A stretch of DNA of 64,000 bases from Anaeromyces robustus. Lineage: Eukaryota; Neocallimastigomycota; Neocallimastigomycetes; Neocallimastigales; Neocallimastigaceae. Location: contig MCFG01000270.1 of assembly GCA_002104895.1 (NCBI GenBank), positions 31,026 through 95,025 on the forward strand. Direction: 5' to 3'. The position numbers and the translations under genes are program-made. Below, one piece after another: positions 13,384 through 24,957 of the stretch. The notes beneath the pieces are model-generated. The model was not told where the DNA came from. It made no database searches and saw nothing but the letters and a program-made list of their open reading frames with translations. Each line of letters starts with the position of its first letter. The first letter of the stretch is position 1.

Positions 13384-14414
13384 TTTTTTTTTTAATTATT
13401 ATTTTTAATTTAAATGAAAAAATAAAATAATTTAGTATTAAAATAAATTTACTTTAAAAATATATATTCCTATAATGTTTTATTAATTTTTATACTTTTG
13501 TTTCAATTTCAAGTTTTTCTTTTTTCTTATTATATAATTTTTGTGCAAGTACTGCTTCATGGTTTTGGAATTCTTTTAAAAGCACCCATTCATCATAGAA
13601 TAAAATAAGTCTTATTTCTGCAAATTTTATATCTATTATATTAAAATTTTTATCGTATATTAATATATTTGTTTATTTTAATAATAATAGTAATATAAGT
13701 TATAAATAATTTAATATTTTATCTATAGTTTTGGTTATACCTCCTTCAAGTAGAATTTGTTCACTAAATAATATATTGAAGGTTTCATCGAATTTATTCT
13801 TTATTTCAGTAATATCCTATTATTATATAAATTAATGAATATTTGTTTATTAATTACATATATTAATTAAATTATTATTGTTATTATCATTTTTTTTAAT
13901 GTTTATTTACATCACAAATTTCTCTTCTTATATATTTGAAATAACTTTTTAAATTATCATTTTCTTCTGTTTCTAGTTTTGTTTTTTTAGTATTTCTCAA
14001 TAGATTATCTAATTCAATTATATCAATTTTATCAAATTCTATATTCTCTAACATTGAAATAATATTTATACCATTTTCTTTTAAAAGTTTTCTTTTATTT
14101 TCATAATTCTCTTTCCATTGTTTAATTAATGCTTCTTTTTCTAACTTTTTATCTTGTGAATTATTTTTATTTGATGATGTAGTCACTGCTTTTTCTTGAT
14201 TATCATTGTCTTCAGGTTCTTCTTTAGGTTTAGCTGGTCCTGTTGCATTAAATCCACCAATACCATCATCTTCATCATTATTTACTTGTATTGCTTTTTT
14301 CTTTCTTTCCTCTAATATTATTTTAAATTCTTCAATATCTTTATCACTTACTTCATACCTTTTTTCAGGATATCCATCTTTCTATTAATTTTTTAATAAT
14401 AATAATTTATTTAT

Positions 14415-14496
<82 letters not shown>

Positions 14497-15379
14497 TAAT
14501 AATAATAATAATTAATAATAATAATAATTAATAATAATAATAATAATAATGATAATATTAATAATAATAATATATATATATATATAATTTATATTACATC
14601 CAATTCAGGAACAATAATTGGAACTTCTTCTAAATCACCTAATGTCTTTAATTCTAAATCAATTAAATCTATAATTTTCTTTTTTTCTCTTATTGTTTCA
14701 ATAATGCTCTCTTTTCTTGATTTGAGATTTAAAACATGTTTATTAAATTGCTATATTTTTTATTAAATTATAATAATTATTATAATTAACATTTTTTTAA
14801 ATATAATTAAAAAATAATTAAAAAATATTAAAATTTAATCAAATAAATAATATATTTATTTAATATTATATACCTCTTTTAATTCATATATACTTCTGGC
14901 TAATAAATATATTTGCTTTTGTTTTTTCTCTGCATTAATACGCTCATTTTCTGGAACAATATATTTTTCACTTGTTTTTAATTTAAAATCACCAATTGTG
15001 GCCATAGCTAGTTCTATAGCTTTTTCATCCCTAGGATCATTAGTAGTAGGATCAGGTTTTTGATTTAATAATTCTTTATAAAGTATGGCTCTTCTTGCTC
15101 GTTCTTGTTTACGTAATTCATTTTTATTTTTAGTATCAATTGGTGGCTTATTTATTTAGAGTAGTAAATTATAATAATATTAAAATATTTTTATAATTAT
15201 ACAATAATAGTTGTTAGATATATATAATATTTTTAAAAAATGATAGTTAATATTATTTATTATAAAATATATTTATAGAATAATTACTTCTTTAGTTTCT
15301 CGTGATTTAGCATTATTTTCATTATTTGAAGCTGTATTTATAGAAGACAATTTTTCACTCTTTTTAAGATTATTTAAAA

Positions 15380-15410
<31 letters not shown>

Positions 15411-18400
15411 ATGAATAAATGAATAAATATATATATATATAGTAATTAAATATATATGTATTAATAAGTTAATAAGTACCGTTTTTTCACCAGTTTCATC
15501 TGTATTATTTTTTTTAGAATCATTAACGTTCTGATTTTCATTTGTAGTTGAATTATTATTATCATTACTATTAAGATTATTATTTCCATTATTGTGATCA
15601 TTATTAAAATCATGATTTTGATCATTCTTTTTCGTAATATCCATTATTAATTCTATAGATTTTGTTCTGAATGTCGATACTTTTTGATTTGTCTTTTTTA
15701 TAAAGTAAAATATTATGACAAAAAAAATTTTAATAAGGTATATAATCATTTTTTTATTAATAAATTGTTATTGTTTAAATAGTTATGTTATTAAAAGAAG
15801 AAAAAAAAATATTTTAATGTTATTATTACGTCAAAAGAACTAATAATAATTTTTTCTGTTTTTAAAGGATCTAAAAATTTTGATTTTAATTTTTGTAATC
15901 CTAAATTTTCCTTTTCATTAATCCATGCAAATTCTTTTTCAACTTCCTCCAATTTTTGCTTTCTTTCCATTTCTTTATTATAATTTTGTTTTAATATTAT
16001 TAAGTAATTACAGTTAATTAGAATTAAATTTAATTTTATATAAGATATAATAATTCTTACCATGAGCTTTTTGTAGATTAATATCAATTTTAAACAATTC
16101 TCTATCAACTTTGAAATTCTCTTCTGCCTTATTATTTTCTGCAATAAGTGCTAGGAATTCTGCTCTTAATTCTTCTATTTGTTGTCTTGTTTCCTATAAT
16201 ATTTTTTTTTTTAAAATTATATATATATTAGTCAATATTTTAATTATTAATAAATAATTTGTATTACGATTTTACATTTTTCTTAATTTCAGCGTTTGCT
16301 AATTCCATATCTTTATCATTTTTAATTTTTGCTTCTTGCAAACTGTAATAATTCTTGTCTATAATATCATCAACGGAAGGACAATTTTCGTTGCTATCAA
16401 TGTTTAATTCTATATCTATATTTAAACATTTAATATGTATATATAGAATATAAAGAAAAATGAAATAAGTTAAAATATTTTTTTTTTTTTTAATAAAATA
16501 TATATTTTTATTATTGCTATTATTTGTATGAAAAAAAAATACCTTCACATTCTAAAGATTTTTCAAACTTATTTTTAAAAACAAATATTGCTCCATCACT
16601 TCCACTTGAAACCATGTATGAATCATCAAATGAAAGAAAAACACCAGAAATATTACCATTTTTATTATCATGTAAATTAGCTTTATAATAATATCCACGA
16701 TTAATTTGCATTTCATTTGGATCCAAATTTAAAGAATCAGTATCATTATTATTTTTACTGCTCGATGTTTTTTTGGTGTCATTGTTACTATTATTATTTT
16801 CATTATTATTATTTTCATTATTGTTATTTTCATTATTATTACTTTCATTATTATTATTTTCATTATTATTAGTTTCATCGTTATTATTCTTTTCATTATT
16901 ATTACTTTCATCCTTATTACCACTTTCATTATTATTATTATTATTATTGATTTCATTATTTTCACTATTATTGATTTCATTATTTTCACTATTATTATTT
17001 TCATTATTATTATTATTATCATTTATATCAGTTTTCTCTGATTTATTAATATTATTTCCTAAAAGTTCATCAAAATTATCAACATAAATGGTAGATTCTT
17101 CACATTGTAAATATTCTAATACTTGTGTATCTAATTCTTCATGATATTTATTTTCATATGAGAGAATAATATCAGTGTAATCGAATTTAAATTGAATAAC
17201 CGATCCATCTGATATACCAAATAATAAATATTGCCTAGAATTGGAAATATTCATATATACAATTTTCTTTGGATATGTAAAAATAATTCTTATAATAGAT
17301 ATTATATATATATATATTTAATATAAGTAATTTCATTTAACAATATAATATATAATTAAGTGTTAAAAAAGAATTAAAAATTTTATTAGAATTTGAAAAT
17401 ATATAGGATTTAAAAAATAATAAATATTTATAAATATATAATTACCTGCTTTGGTCAGGATATTTATAAGAACATGATCTAATTTGGCCAGTACCATCCA
17501 TTAATATAAAGTTAGCAAGGAAGTAACCACCAGGTAAATAAATTATACTGACAACTTTAGAACCTTGTAAACAACTTTCATAATGTTTAATTAATTCACT
17601 ATTTTTTTTATCTTTTTCTTCTTCTTCATTTTTATTATCTAATACATCAAATATATCATCAACTTTTTCTTCATCTTCTTCATCATCATCACCTTTTTCC
17701 TTTTCTTCCTTTTTATTAATGACAAATTTAATATCACGTGGCTTTTTAATATTGAAAGCCCATTCTTTGAAAGATAGTTGTTCTGGTTTTAACAAAAATG
17801 ATAGTTGATTATCAATTTCATTTGGTTTAGGTGTAGTTATTTCATATAATGTACCGTTTTCTAAAACTATAAGTAATCTATTTTCACTCATTTCAGACAT
17901 AGTTTTATATATATCATTAAATTCCCAATATTTCTCATTTCTAATATCCTTGTCTGCTTTTTCATCAGAAACATCAAAACTTACAAAATCTTCTACAATG
18001 TTTGGACATTGATGATTATCAGGTGACCATGACATATTTATAACATTCAAATGAAGCTCAATGTAACCTAGTGGAACTAAATCAATAGTTTTTGATGAAA
18101 AAGCGAAGTTATCAGAATTAATTATATTATATCTTCCTTTTATACCAGAAGAAGTTTCCATTTCTGTAACGTATTCTTGATTTAAGTCAATTTTATATAA
18201 GAAAAGAGTTCTATCAATAGCTGTTGTCACTAAATAACGTCCATCTGGTGAAATTTCTAATGTTGAAATTGCATAAGCATGGGGTTTTGAAATATGAGTG
18301 ATAATGAATTTTTTTTGATTTTCTTCTTCATTCTTAATATATTTAATGATTTTTATAACACCATCATTATAACCCGCTATATAAGTATTACATTTTGGAT

Positions 18401-20441
18401 CTAGAGTCTAATAAATTTTTTTCATTATATATATATTTATTATTATTAAATATAAAACCTGATAAATATATATTCAAATTCTTAATATATTTAAACTATG
18501 ATTTATAAATGTATATATACCCTTGGAACCATTTTTAGTACTGTTCCATTTCCACTATATGAACTACTAGCTAATATCTTTTTTTTTCTATAGTCATATA
18601 ATTTGATTGAACCATCACTTCCTAAGGAAACAAAAGAATGATATAATGGATTTGTTACTATTCCAGCGACTTCTCTTGAATGGAATTTCATTACATTAAA
18701 CATACTTCTGGTTCTTATATCTAATTTAAATAATGAACCACTACCATCTTGAATTAAAAATTCATTCTGAGATCCTATGAGTTTTATCATATTATTAATC
18801 TTATTGAAATATTAAAAATAATATTAGAAAATTATATATATTTTTATTATAAATGAAAAAAAAGTAAATTTTATTAATATTATTTACCCTTATATTTTTT
18901 CCTAAATTTATTTCATCTAGTGGATCAATTTCAAACATAGGTATTTGAACTTGGTATGCATTGACTTGCTTCTTATTTCCATTCTGATTAGAATCAAAGT
19001 TAACATCTGCATTATCTAAGTTTTCTAGATCCCATATTCTTACAAAACCATCTTCTCCTGCTGAATAAATTTCACCTTCTTCTGTATATAATACAAATAT
19101 TTTACCATTATGGCATGGTTTACCACCAGGTCTTGAAATAACACATTTAATTAAACCTCCTTCCCATAATAATAAATAACCTGTTTCAGAACTTGATAAT
19201 ACTTTTCCATCAGATAGATGTAGGAATGTTGAAATATCAGAGAGTTCGACAATACCAAATTTACCAAGATATCCTTGCAATTTTAATCCTGTAAATGTAT
19301 TAGCAATTGTCCAAAATTTAATATGTCCCATACCAGAAGTGGTTAATATTTGATCATTTTCTTTTAAAAATTCAACTTTATATACATCCTTATATATTTA
19401 ATATTATAATTATATTATTATTAAATTTATTAATAATTATTATGATACAAAAAAGTAAAGGAAAGTTAGGATTCTTTTTTTTTTTTTTTTTTAATTTTTA
19501 TATCTATTTATTTATTTATTTTATATTATTAATTATTCATATCATATATATTAATTATTACTTGTGAAAAGGCTTTTGAACGAAGAATAACATTTTCATG
19601 TTGCCAATCCCATATTGTCAAGGTATAATCAGGATCAGCACCAACACTAGCCAATTTTGTTCCTTCATTATTAAAACATATAGCACTATAACCTTTTACT
19701 GAACCATTTCTTAAAATTCTATATAATTGACAAGTTGGATATTCATAAATATAAATAAAAGGTTCATTTTCTACTCTTTCTGCTATTGCAAAATAGTTCA
19801 TAGAAGGATGTACCTTTATTAACATATAAAAAATATTGAATCAGAAAGATTTTTTTATATAATTTTATTAATATTGTAATTTTTAACATATGCATCATTA
19901 AAATATTATAATTAAAATATAAAATTACTGCTATAGCACCAATTCCTCCATTTTTAATTCCAGGTATATATTTATGTTTTAAAGTATTAATATCTACAAT
20001 ATAGACATAATTCCCTATTGCAGAAATAAAACTTTTATTATTTAAAAAAAAAAGATTATTTAATTTTTCTGATTCAAATCCAAAAATATAAACAATATCT
20101 GAAAAGTATTCGGCCACTTGTTTTTTTTCTGGTTTAGGTTTTAAATCATTAACATTATAAAATATATTTTGAAAAACCTTTTTATTAACTTCATTTTCAT
20201 CATCATCATTAATTTGGTCATTTTTCTTTTTCTTTATATCTTCATTTTCATTTCCATTTTCTCCTTCATTATTTATATCTTCATCAATATTTTCATTATT
20301 ATTTATATTTATATTGTTACTTTCTTCCTCTATAATTTCTTCTTCAATATTTGTTTCATTTACATTATTTTCTATATTGAAATTATCTTCAGTTGTTTCA
20401 TTAAAGTTACCTTCATTTTCAATATTTTCTGTATCGCTCAT
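9744..20441 (-). CDS. CFAP44: CFAP44 (WDR52) axonemal WD-repeat/coiled-coil protein, 23 exons
   Basis: Exons from the 5' end: 20441-19929, 19813-19562, 19388-18888, 18799-18521, 18407-17446, 17288-16543, 16415-16276, 16193-16061, 15972-15830, 15692-15480, 15359-15288, 15146-14874, 14750-14598, 14381-13911, 13816-13741, 13632-13496, 13346-13185, 13022-12783, 12606-12346, 12105-12019, 11924-11757, 11579-11445, 11306-9744. All join in frame to 2559 residues; human CFAP44 is about 1850. CFAP44 is part of the axonemal tether/tetherhead complex at the base of inner-arm dynein I1/f. An acidic head is followed by WD repeats (about 130-1000). Diagnostic blocks are GHIKFWTIANTFTGLKLQG, LLLWEGGLIK and KPCHNGKIF. 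A conserved coiled coil starts near 1090, with IGDFKLKTSEKY and KLNELDVVVPLKLNQIQYL. The extra length is an Asn-rich insert near 860 and a Glu/Asn tail (about 2300-2555). It implies motile zoospores. Confidence 0.93.
10201..10410 (-). repeat. 30-bp coding repeat in the CFAP44 tail
   Basis: Seven near-identical 30-bp units, in frame, encode a 10-residue repeat of the type NENEKENNEV. Looser copies extend over about 9780-10520. The units differ by few bases, which suggests recent expansion. Confidence 0.9.
12237..12312. repeat. (AAT)n in a CFAP44 intron
   Basis: Uninterrupted AAT run of about 75 bp inside the intron between exons 12606-12346 and 12105-12019. It reads ATT in the transcript. Confidence 0.95.
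13084..13169. repeat. (AAT)n in a CFAP44 intron
   Basis: AAT run of about 85 bp in the intron between exons 13346-13185 and 13022-12783. It reads ATT in the transcript. Confidence 0.95.
13348..13381. repeat. 34-base T run forming a poly-A 3' splice-site flank
   Basis: On the minus strand this is 34 A's followed directly by G and then the exon that starts at 13346. The acceptor AG is therefore the end of a pure A run, with no pyrimidine tract. Frame continuity (KECQDKLLGKK follows) supports the site. Confidence 0.8.
14400..14545. repeat. (AAT)n in a CFAP44 intron
   Basis: AAT run with a few AATTAAT interruptions in the intron between exons 14750-14598 and 14381-13911. Confidence 0.95.
15379..15426. 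repeat. (AAAT)n in a CFAP44 intron
   Basis: Tetranucleotide run in the short intron between exons 15692-15480 and 15359-15288. It reads TTTA in the transcript. Confidence 0.9.
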
Positions 20442-21263
20442 TCAAAAAAAAAAAAATATCTTTATAAATTAACAAAAATATAATAATAGAATTTTATAAC
20501 GAAATTGATTAAATTATGATTTTTTTACTTCTTTTGATAAAATATAATATGTTTCTATTCAAAAAAAGATATATAATTCTTCTGTAATTTTTTGTAATAA
20601 TTTTTATAAAAAATGTTTTTAAAATAAAGATTAAAATTTTAATATACAGCGCATTAAATGTTTTTAAATTCAGATATATTAATTTATAAAAAAAAAATTT
20701 TTTCAAAAAAAAGTTTATGAAAAAGAATGCCAAAAAAAAATAAAAGTTTAAATATTAGATTTTTCAATTAATTATATTATTTATATTTACATATAATATT
20801 TTATCATATAATAAAATTTCAAGAATATATTTTATAGATAAATTAATAATAGAAAAATTTGAATAATAATTTTATTACTACTATTATTTTTTATACTTTT
20901 TTATTTTATTTATTGAAAGTTTTTTATAAAATATTGTTATAAATTATTAATTTGAAAAATAAAGAAATTTCATATTTCGTATTTTATTTTCATTAAATTG
21001 TTTTTTTTTTACTAAAATTTCTTTATTTTTAAATTTTTATATAAATTTTTTTATACATGTAATTATATATTTTTTAGATTGATATTACAATAATAAATTA
21101 TTATTAATTTAAAGAATATTATAATCATTTAATATTATGAAAAAATGTGATAATTATAGTAATGAGCACTGCAATAAATTCTTAATTCTGATTTCTTTTT
21201 AAATTAAGATTAAAACATAAATAAAATATTTATTTTAAAGGATAATACTTATTATTATTATCC
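20442..21263. other. Intergenic: CFAP44 5' flank and TFB5 3' flank
   Basis: No coding sequence or notable repeat. It is the likely CFAP44 promoter region. The open frames seen here are low-complexity Phe/Ile/Lys strings. Confidence 0.75.
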
Positions 21264-21603
21264 TTATTCTTCTAAAATCTTGTATGTATTGTCTTCCATA
21301 ATTTTATCTAATTTTTCTCGAATCATTTCTACCGCAATTGAATTTACAAATACATGAGTATCGTCAAGATCCTTTATAATAAAATGATGTTCTTCATCTA
21401 ATTCCAATAAAACAGATTTTACAGTTGGATCTGAACTAAGAATTATTGTTATATATAAATAATAAATTTATATTAAAACAATATATTCGTTAAATTACAA
21501 GAAATAGAATTTTAAATTATGATTTTAAATTATTTTTTATTTCATTTATTAAACATTTAATAACTTACACCTCAATTAAAGCTCCCTTTTGGGCTTTGAC
21601 CAT
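21264..21603 (-). CDS. TFB5/GTF2H5: TFB5/GTF2H5, small TFIIH subunit
   Basis: Exons 21603-21569 and 21435-21264 with a 133-bp intron (GTAAGT...TAG). The joined frame gives 68 residues; human GTF2H5 has 71. It stabilises TFIIH by binding the p52/Tfb2 subunit and is needed for nucleotide excision repair and transcription. The start MVKAQKGALIEV matches the family opening MVxxxKGxLIE. The core FIIKDLDDTHVFV matches the conserved FIIQDIDDTHVFV. The C-terminus is a short helix ending KILEE. Exon 1 codes only 11 residues plus two bases, which hides the gene from simple ORF calling. A CACGTG box lies about 125 bp upstream. Family match is strong over the whole length. Confidence 0.95.
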
Positions 21604-22443
21604 TTTTATTCTTTATTATTTTTGAAAAAAAAAAAAAAAAATTTTCAGCTAAGAAAATAGGCAAAGAAATAAAATTTTAATTAAAAAAAAAAAGATTAAA
21701 ATTAATTTTAATTTTTGAATTCCATGCACGTGACTTTTATTACTTGGTATATGTATATTTTATATATTATTAGTTTTTATTTATTACTAACTTATTTTAT
21801 TTTATTTTTGGTAAAAAAAAAATGATGAAAAAGAAATAGATAAAAAAGGAATATTTTATAGATTTTATTTTATATATACTATAATGATAATTTTATATAC
21901 TATTTTACTTCTATAATTAATTTTTTTAAAAAAATATTTAACAATTTTAAAAATTTTAGATAAAAAGGAAAATATTATTATAAAATATATATAAATTATA
22001 ATTATTTAAAAAATGGTGTGATAGAAAAAAAATTAGTATTAATTAAATAAATAATATATTATAATCATTATTATAATAAAAATTTAAATTGATTTTGTTT
22101 AATTAAATACATAATTTACAAATATTAAATATATAATATATATGGAGATAATATTAAAAAAAAAGCTAATATTAATATAAAAATATATATATATATCATT
22201 TGTTATTTTTTCTTTTGCTTTTTTTTTTTTTTTAATAATTATATTTTTGTTGAATTATTATATTAATTTATTATTTTGATGGGATTATTGATATTGTATA
22301 TATATATTATGTTATTATTTTTATCATTATTTTAATTATAATTTTTCTTTTTATTTTATAATCACTTTTTTTTTTCTATTCGTAAAAAAATCCCATAATT
22401 TTTTTATAGATTAAATAGTTAAATATATTTATTTTATATTATT
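21604..22443. other. Intergenic: TFB5 5' flank and Sec2-like 3' flank
   Basis: No coding sequence seen. It contains a CACGTG box at 21727-21732; the rest is AT-rich with short A and T runs. Confidence 0.75.
21727..21732. promoter_or_regulatory. CACGTG box upstream of TFB5
   Basis: In TFB5 orientation it reads GTCACGTGCATG, an exact match to the fungal Cbf1 core RTCACRTG, about 125 bp upstream of the ATG. A regulatory role is inferred. Confidence 0.45.
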
Positions 22444-24836
22444 TTAATTCATGCCTTCTGTAACAACGGAAGAATCATGATCATCATTGTTACTATTATA
22501 GTAATTTTGTGTAGAATTATCTGGTCCTGGATTAATACGATCATTATTTTGTGATTTAAAGGTTTCAAGATTTAATACTCTGTGATTAGGTTTTATCTGA
22601 TCAGAATCGCTAGTTTGAGTTACTGAACTAGTGCTTGATTCTCCACTGGATTCAACATTAAGTGGATAGTTTGTTTTCGGTTGACTTATTGAACCCACGA
22701 TAGAAGAATTAGAACCAGTTAAATCTGGTTTTATTTGACTGATAGAAAGAGAACGTTTATACGTTGTAGTACTTTGAGTTAATTTTGGTAATTTTCCAAA
22801 ACCATAATCATAATCAGCTTGATTTAAGGCACCAACGCGAGCATAAAACATTTGGCGCTTCAATCTAACATTTTCATAATATAATTCAGCTATACCCCTA
22901 TTGGTGTAGAGACCTTGACGAATATGACGAATGAAATTGTAGAATTCACAACAAGCTACTATACGATCACGACATACTGAACATAAAGGTGACCATTCAC
23001 TACCATCATTTTTATTATATTTTTCAATACGGAATTGGAATCGTATAGGATTGGAATGAGTATTTGGTCTACCACAAGCTTGGCAACCATTAAGGACCTG
23101 ATCATAAATAATACCACTACCAAAACCAGCTTGTACACTTAAACGAGCCCACATAGAAGAACGATTATTTTGAGTATTTTGATTATTGGAAGAATTAGTA
23201 AGATTATTTAAATTACCAACACTAATAGATGAAGAACGTTCTGGACGATTAATTGTTGGTGAATTATTTGCACTCGGTGAAATTTCTTGTAATAATAAAG
23301 CATTTGCTGCGATTTCTTCTGTTAATCTTTTCCAAGAAATTTTTGGATCAGAACTAAATCGAAGACATGGCATAATATCATCCTCTAAACAATTTTTCAT
23401 ATATGGTATACTATGTAATTTACTCATACGAACATTAAATGCTGAACTTATAAAATCTTTAAATTCGGCAAGAAGATAGGTATCAATACTATTAATATCA
23501 TACAAAATTTCTTCTGGCGTTTCAGATGATAAAATACTCATACGTTTATTATCTTCCATCATTTTTTTATTTGTTAGATTTTCAAAGTTAATTTCTTCCA
23601 TTCTCTTACGTAATTCAGTTAACTGTTCAGTTTGTGCTTCTAATTGAAGTTGAGAATCTTTTAATTTACCGCTTATAATTTTATTAATTTTTTCAACTTT
23701 ATGACGTTTTCTGGCTTCATCAGCAACTAATTTATTAGCTTCTTCAAATAATGATTTTGTTAATTCTTCAACCTCACCTTGAACAGTTTGTTTTTCCTTC
23801 CTTAATGATTCAGCGCTTTCTTTTTCACTATCTAGTTCAGTTCTAAGTTCTTCTATTGTTTTATCTTTTTCTTCCAATAAATTTTGTAATTCTTGTAATT
23901 TTTTTTCTAATTCCTCTTTTTCATTTATACAATTTACATGTTCTGACATTTCTTTATGAAGAACTGAACGAGTAGAATTTAACTTTTTATATATTAAAAC
24001 TTGTTCATCTCTTAATTTATTAATTTCATCACTTTCACCCAATGAATCTTCTAAACCAGGATTTAATCTTCCTTTTGGAAGAAGAGCATATTCTTCGATA
24101 GCATTAAATAATTTAATTTCATCTTCTGTATATTCAAAAATCTTTCTATATTTATTGAGTGAAGTATTATTAGCTGTAAGATTTCCTGAATAATAAGTTG
24201 AACTAAATGAATCACTTGATACATTATTATGATGATAAGTATAACTATTTAAGTTGTTATTACTAGTATTATTACTTAAATCTGTATAAGATTTATTTGG
24301 AAATGTAGTAGAATATCTTATAGTTGGTACATAAGGCTTTCCAGTATAACTACTACTAAGATTATTACTAAGAGAAGAGCCTTCAGAATTTAAAGATGAA
24401 GTTCTTTTATTAAGTGATTTGTTTGAATCATTTGGATTATTTAACATTTTTTTTGAGGAATCTAAGATTCTTTCTTTTAGTTGAATTAACATATCTGTAG
24501 TTTGTTTAAAATCAGATGGAAATTCACTTGTATCAGAATCATATTCTTCTAATATATCAGTTGGAATAGCTGATGTTGATAATGAAGACTGAGATGAAGC
24601 ACCAATTGATATAAATTTATCTGAATTATTTAAAGGTACTTTTAAACCTGGTTCCGTTATTAATTTATTACTGTCTAATCCAGGTCCTTTTTCCTTTACT
24701 ATTTTTTCATCTTCATCTTCTATGCTCTCTTTAATAATATGAGGAATAGTAGTTTCATTATTATATATTCTGTTATTTGATTCATTATTATTTATAGTAT
24801 CATTGTTATTTGAAGTATCTTCAGAATTAGTATTTA

Positions 24837-24912
<76 letters not shown>

Positions 24913-24957
24913 CGATGTATTATCATCTAGTACTCCATCTTCATTAGGATTGCTCAT
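22444..24957 (-). CDS. SEC2: Sec2/Rabin8-like Rab guanine-nucleotide exchange factor
   Basis: Intronless, 837 residues. Sec2/Rabin8 proteins activate Sec4/Rab8 on secretory vesicles and, in ciliated cells, at the base of the flagellum. A poly-Asn N-terminus and a Ser/Asn-rich linker precede a long parallel coiled coil (about 325-485). The coiled coil contains the Sec2 GEF signature EVEELTKSLFEEANKLVADE. A conserved C-terminal module follows: CQAC (C625, C628), then LCSVC (C659, C662), then CEFYNFIRHIRQGL. This matches the zinc-type Cys pairs and the YIRxIxxGL segment of Sec2 and Rabin8. The Ser/Gly/Asn-rich tail after about 740 looks disordered. The start is the first ATG of the open frame. 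Confidence 0.9.
24839..24909 (-). repeat. (AAT)n encoding poly-Asn in the Sec2-like protein
   Basis: About 23 consecutive AAT codons near the N-terminus of the Sec2-like protein. Confidence 0.95.

Noticed and set aside
17735-17740. A CACGTG box at this position, and another at 59270
   Set aside because: Both lie in coding exons (CFAP44 and TBL3), where codon choice explains them.
20509-20733. A 74-codon minus frame upstream of CFAP44
   Set aside because: It is only Phe/Ile/Lys low complexity, with no ATG context or similarity.
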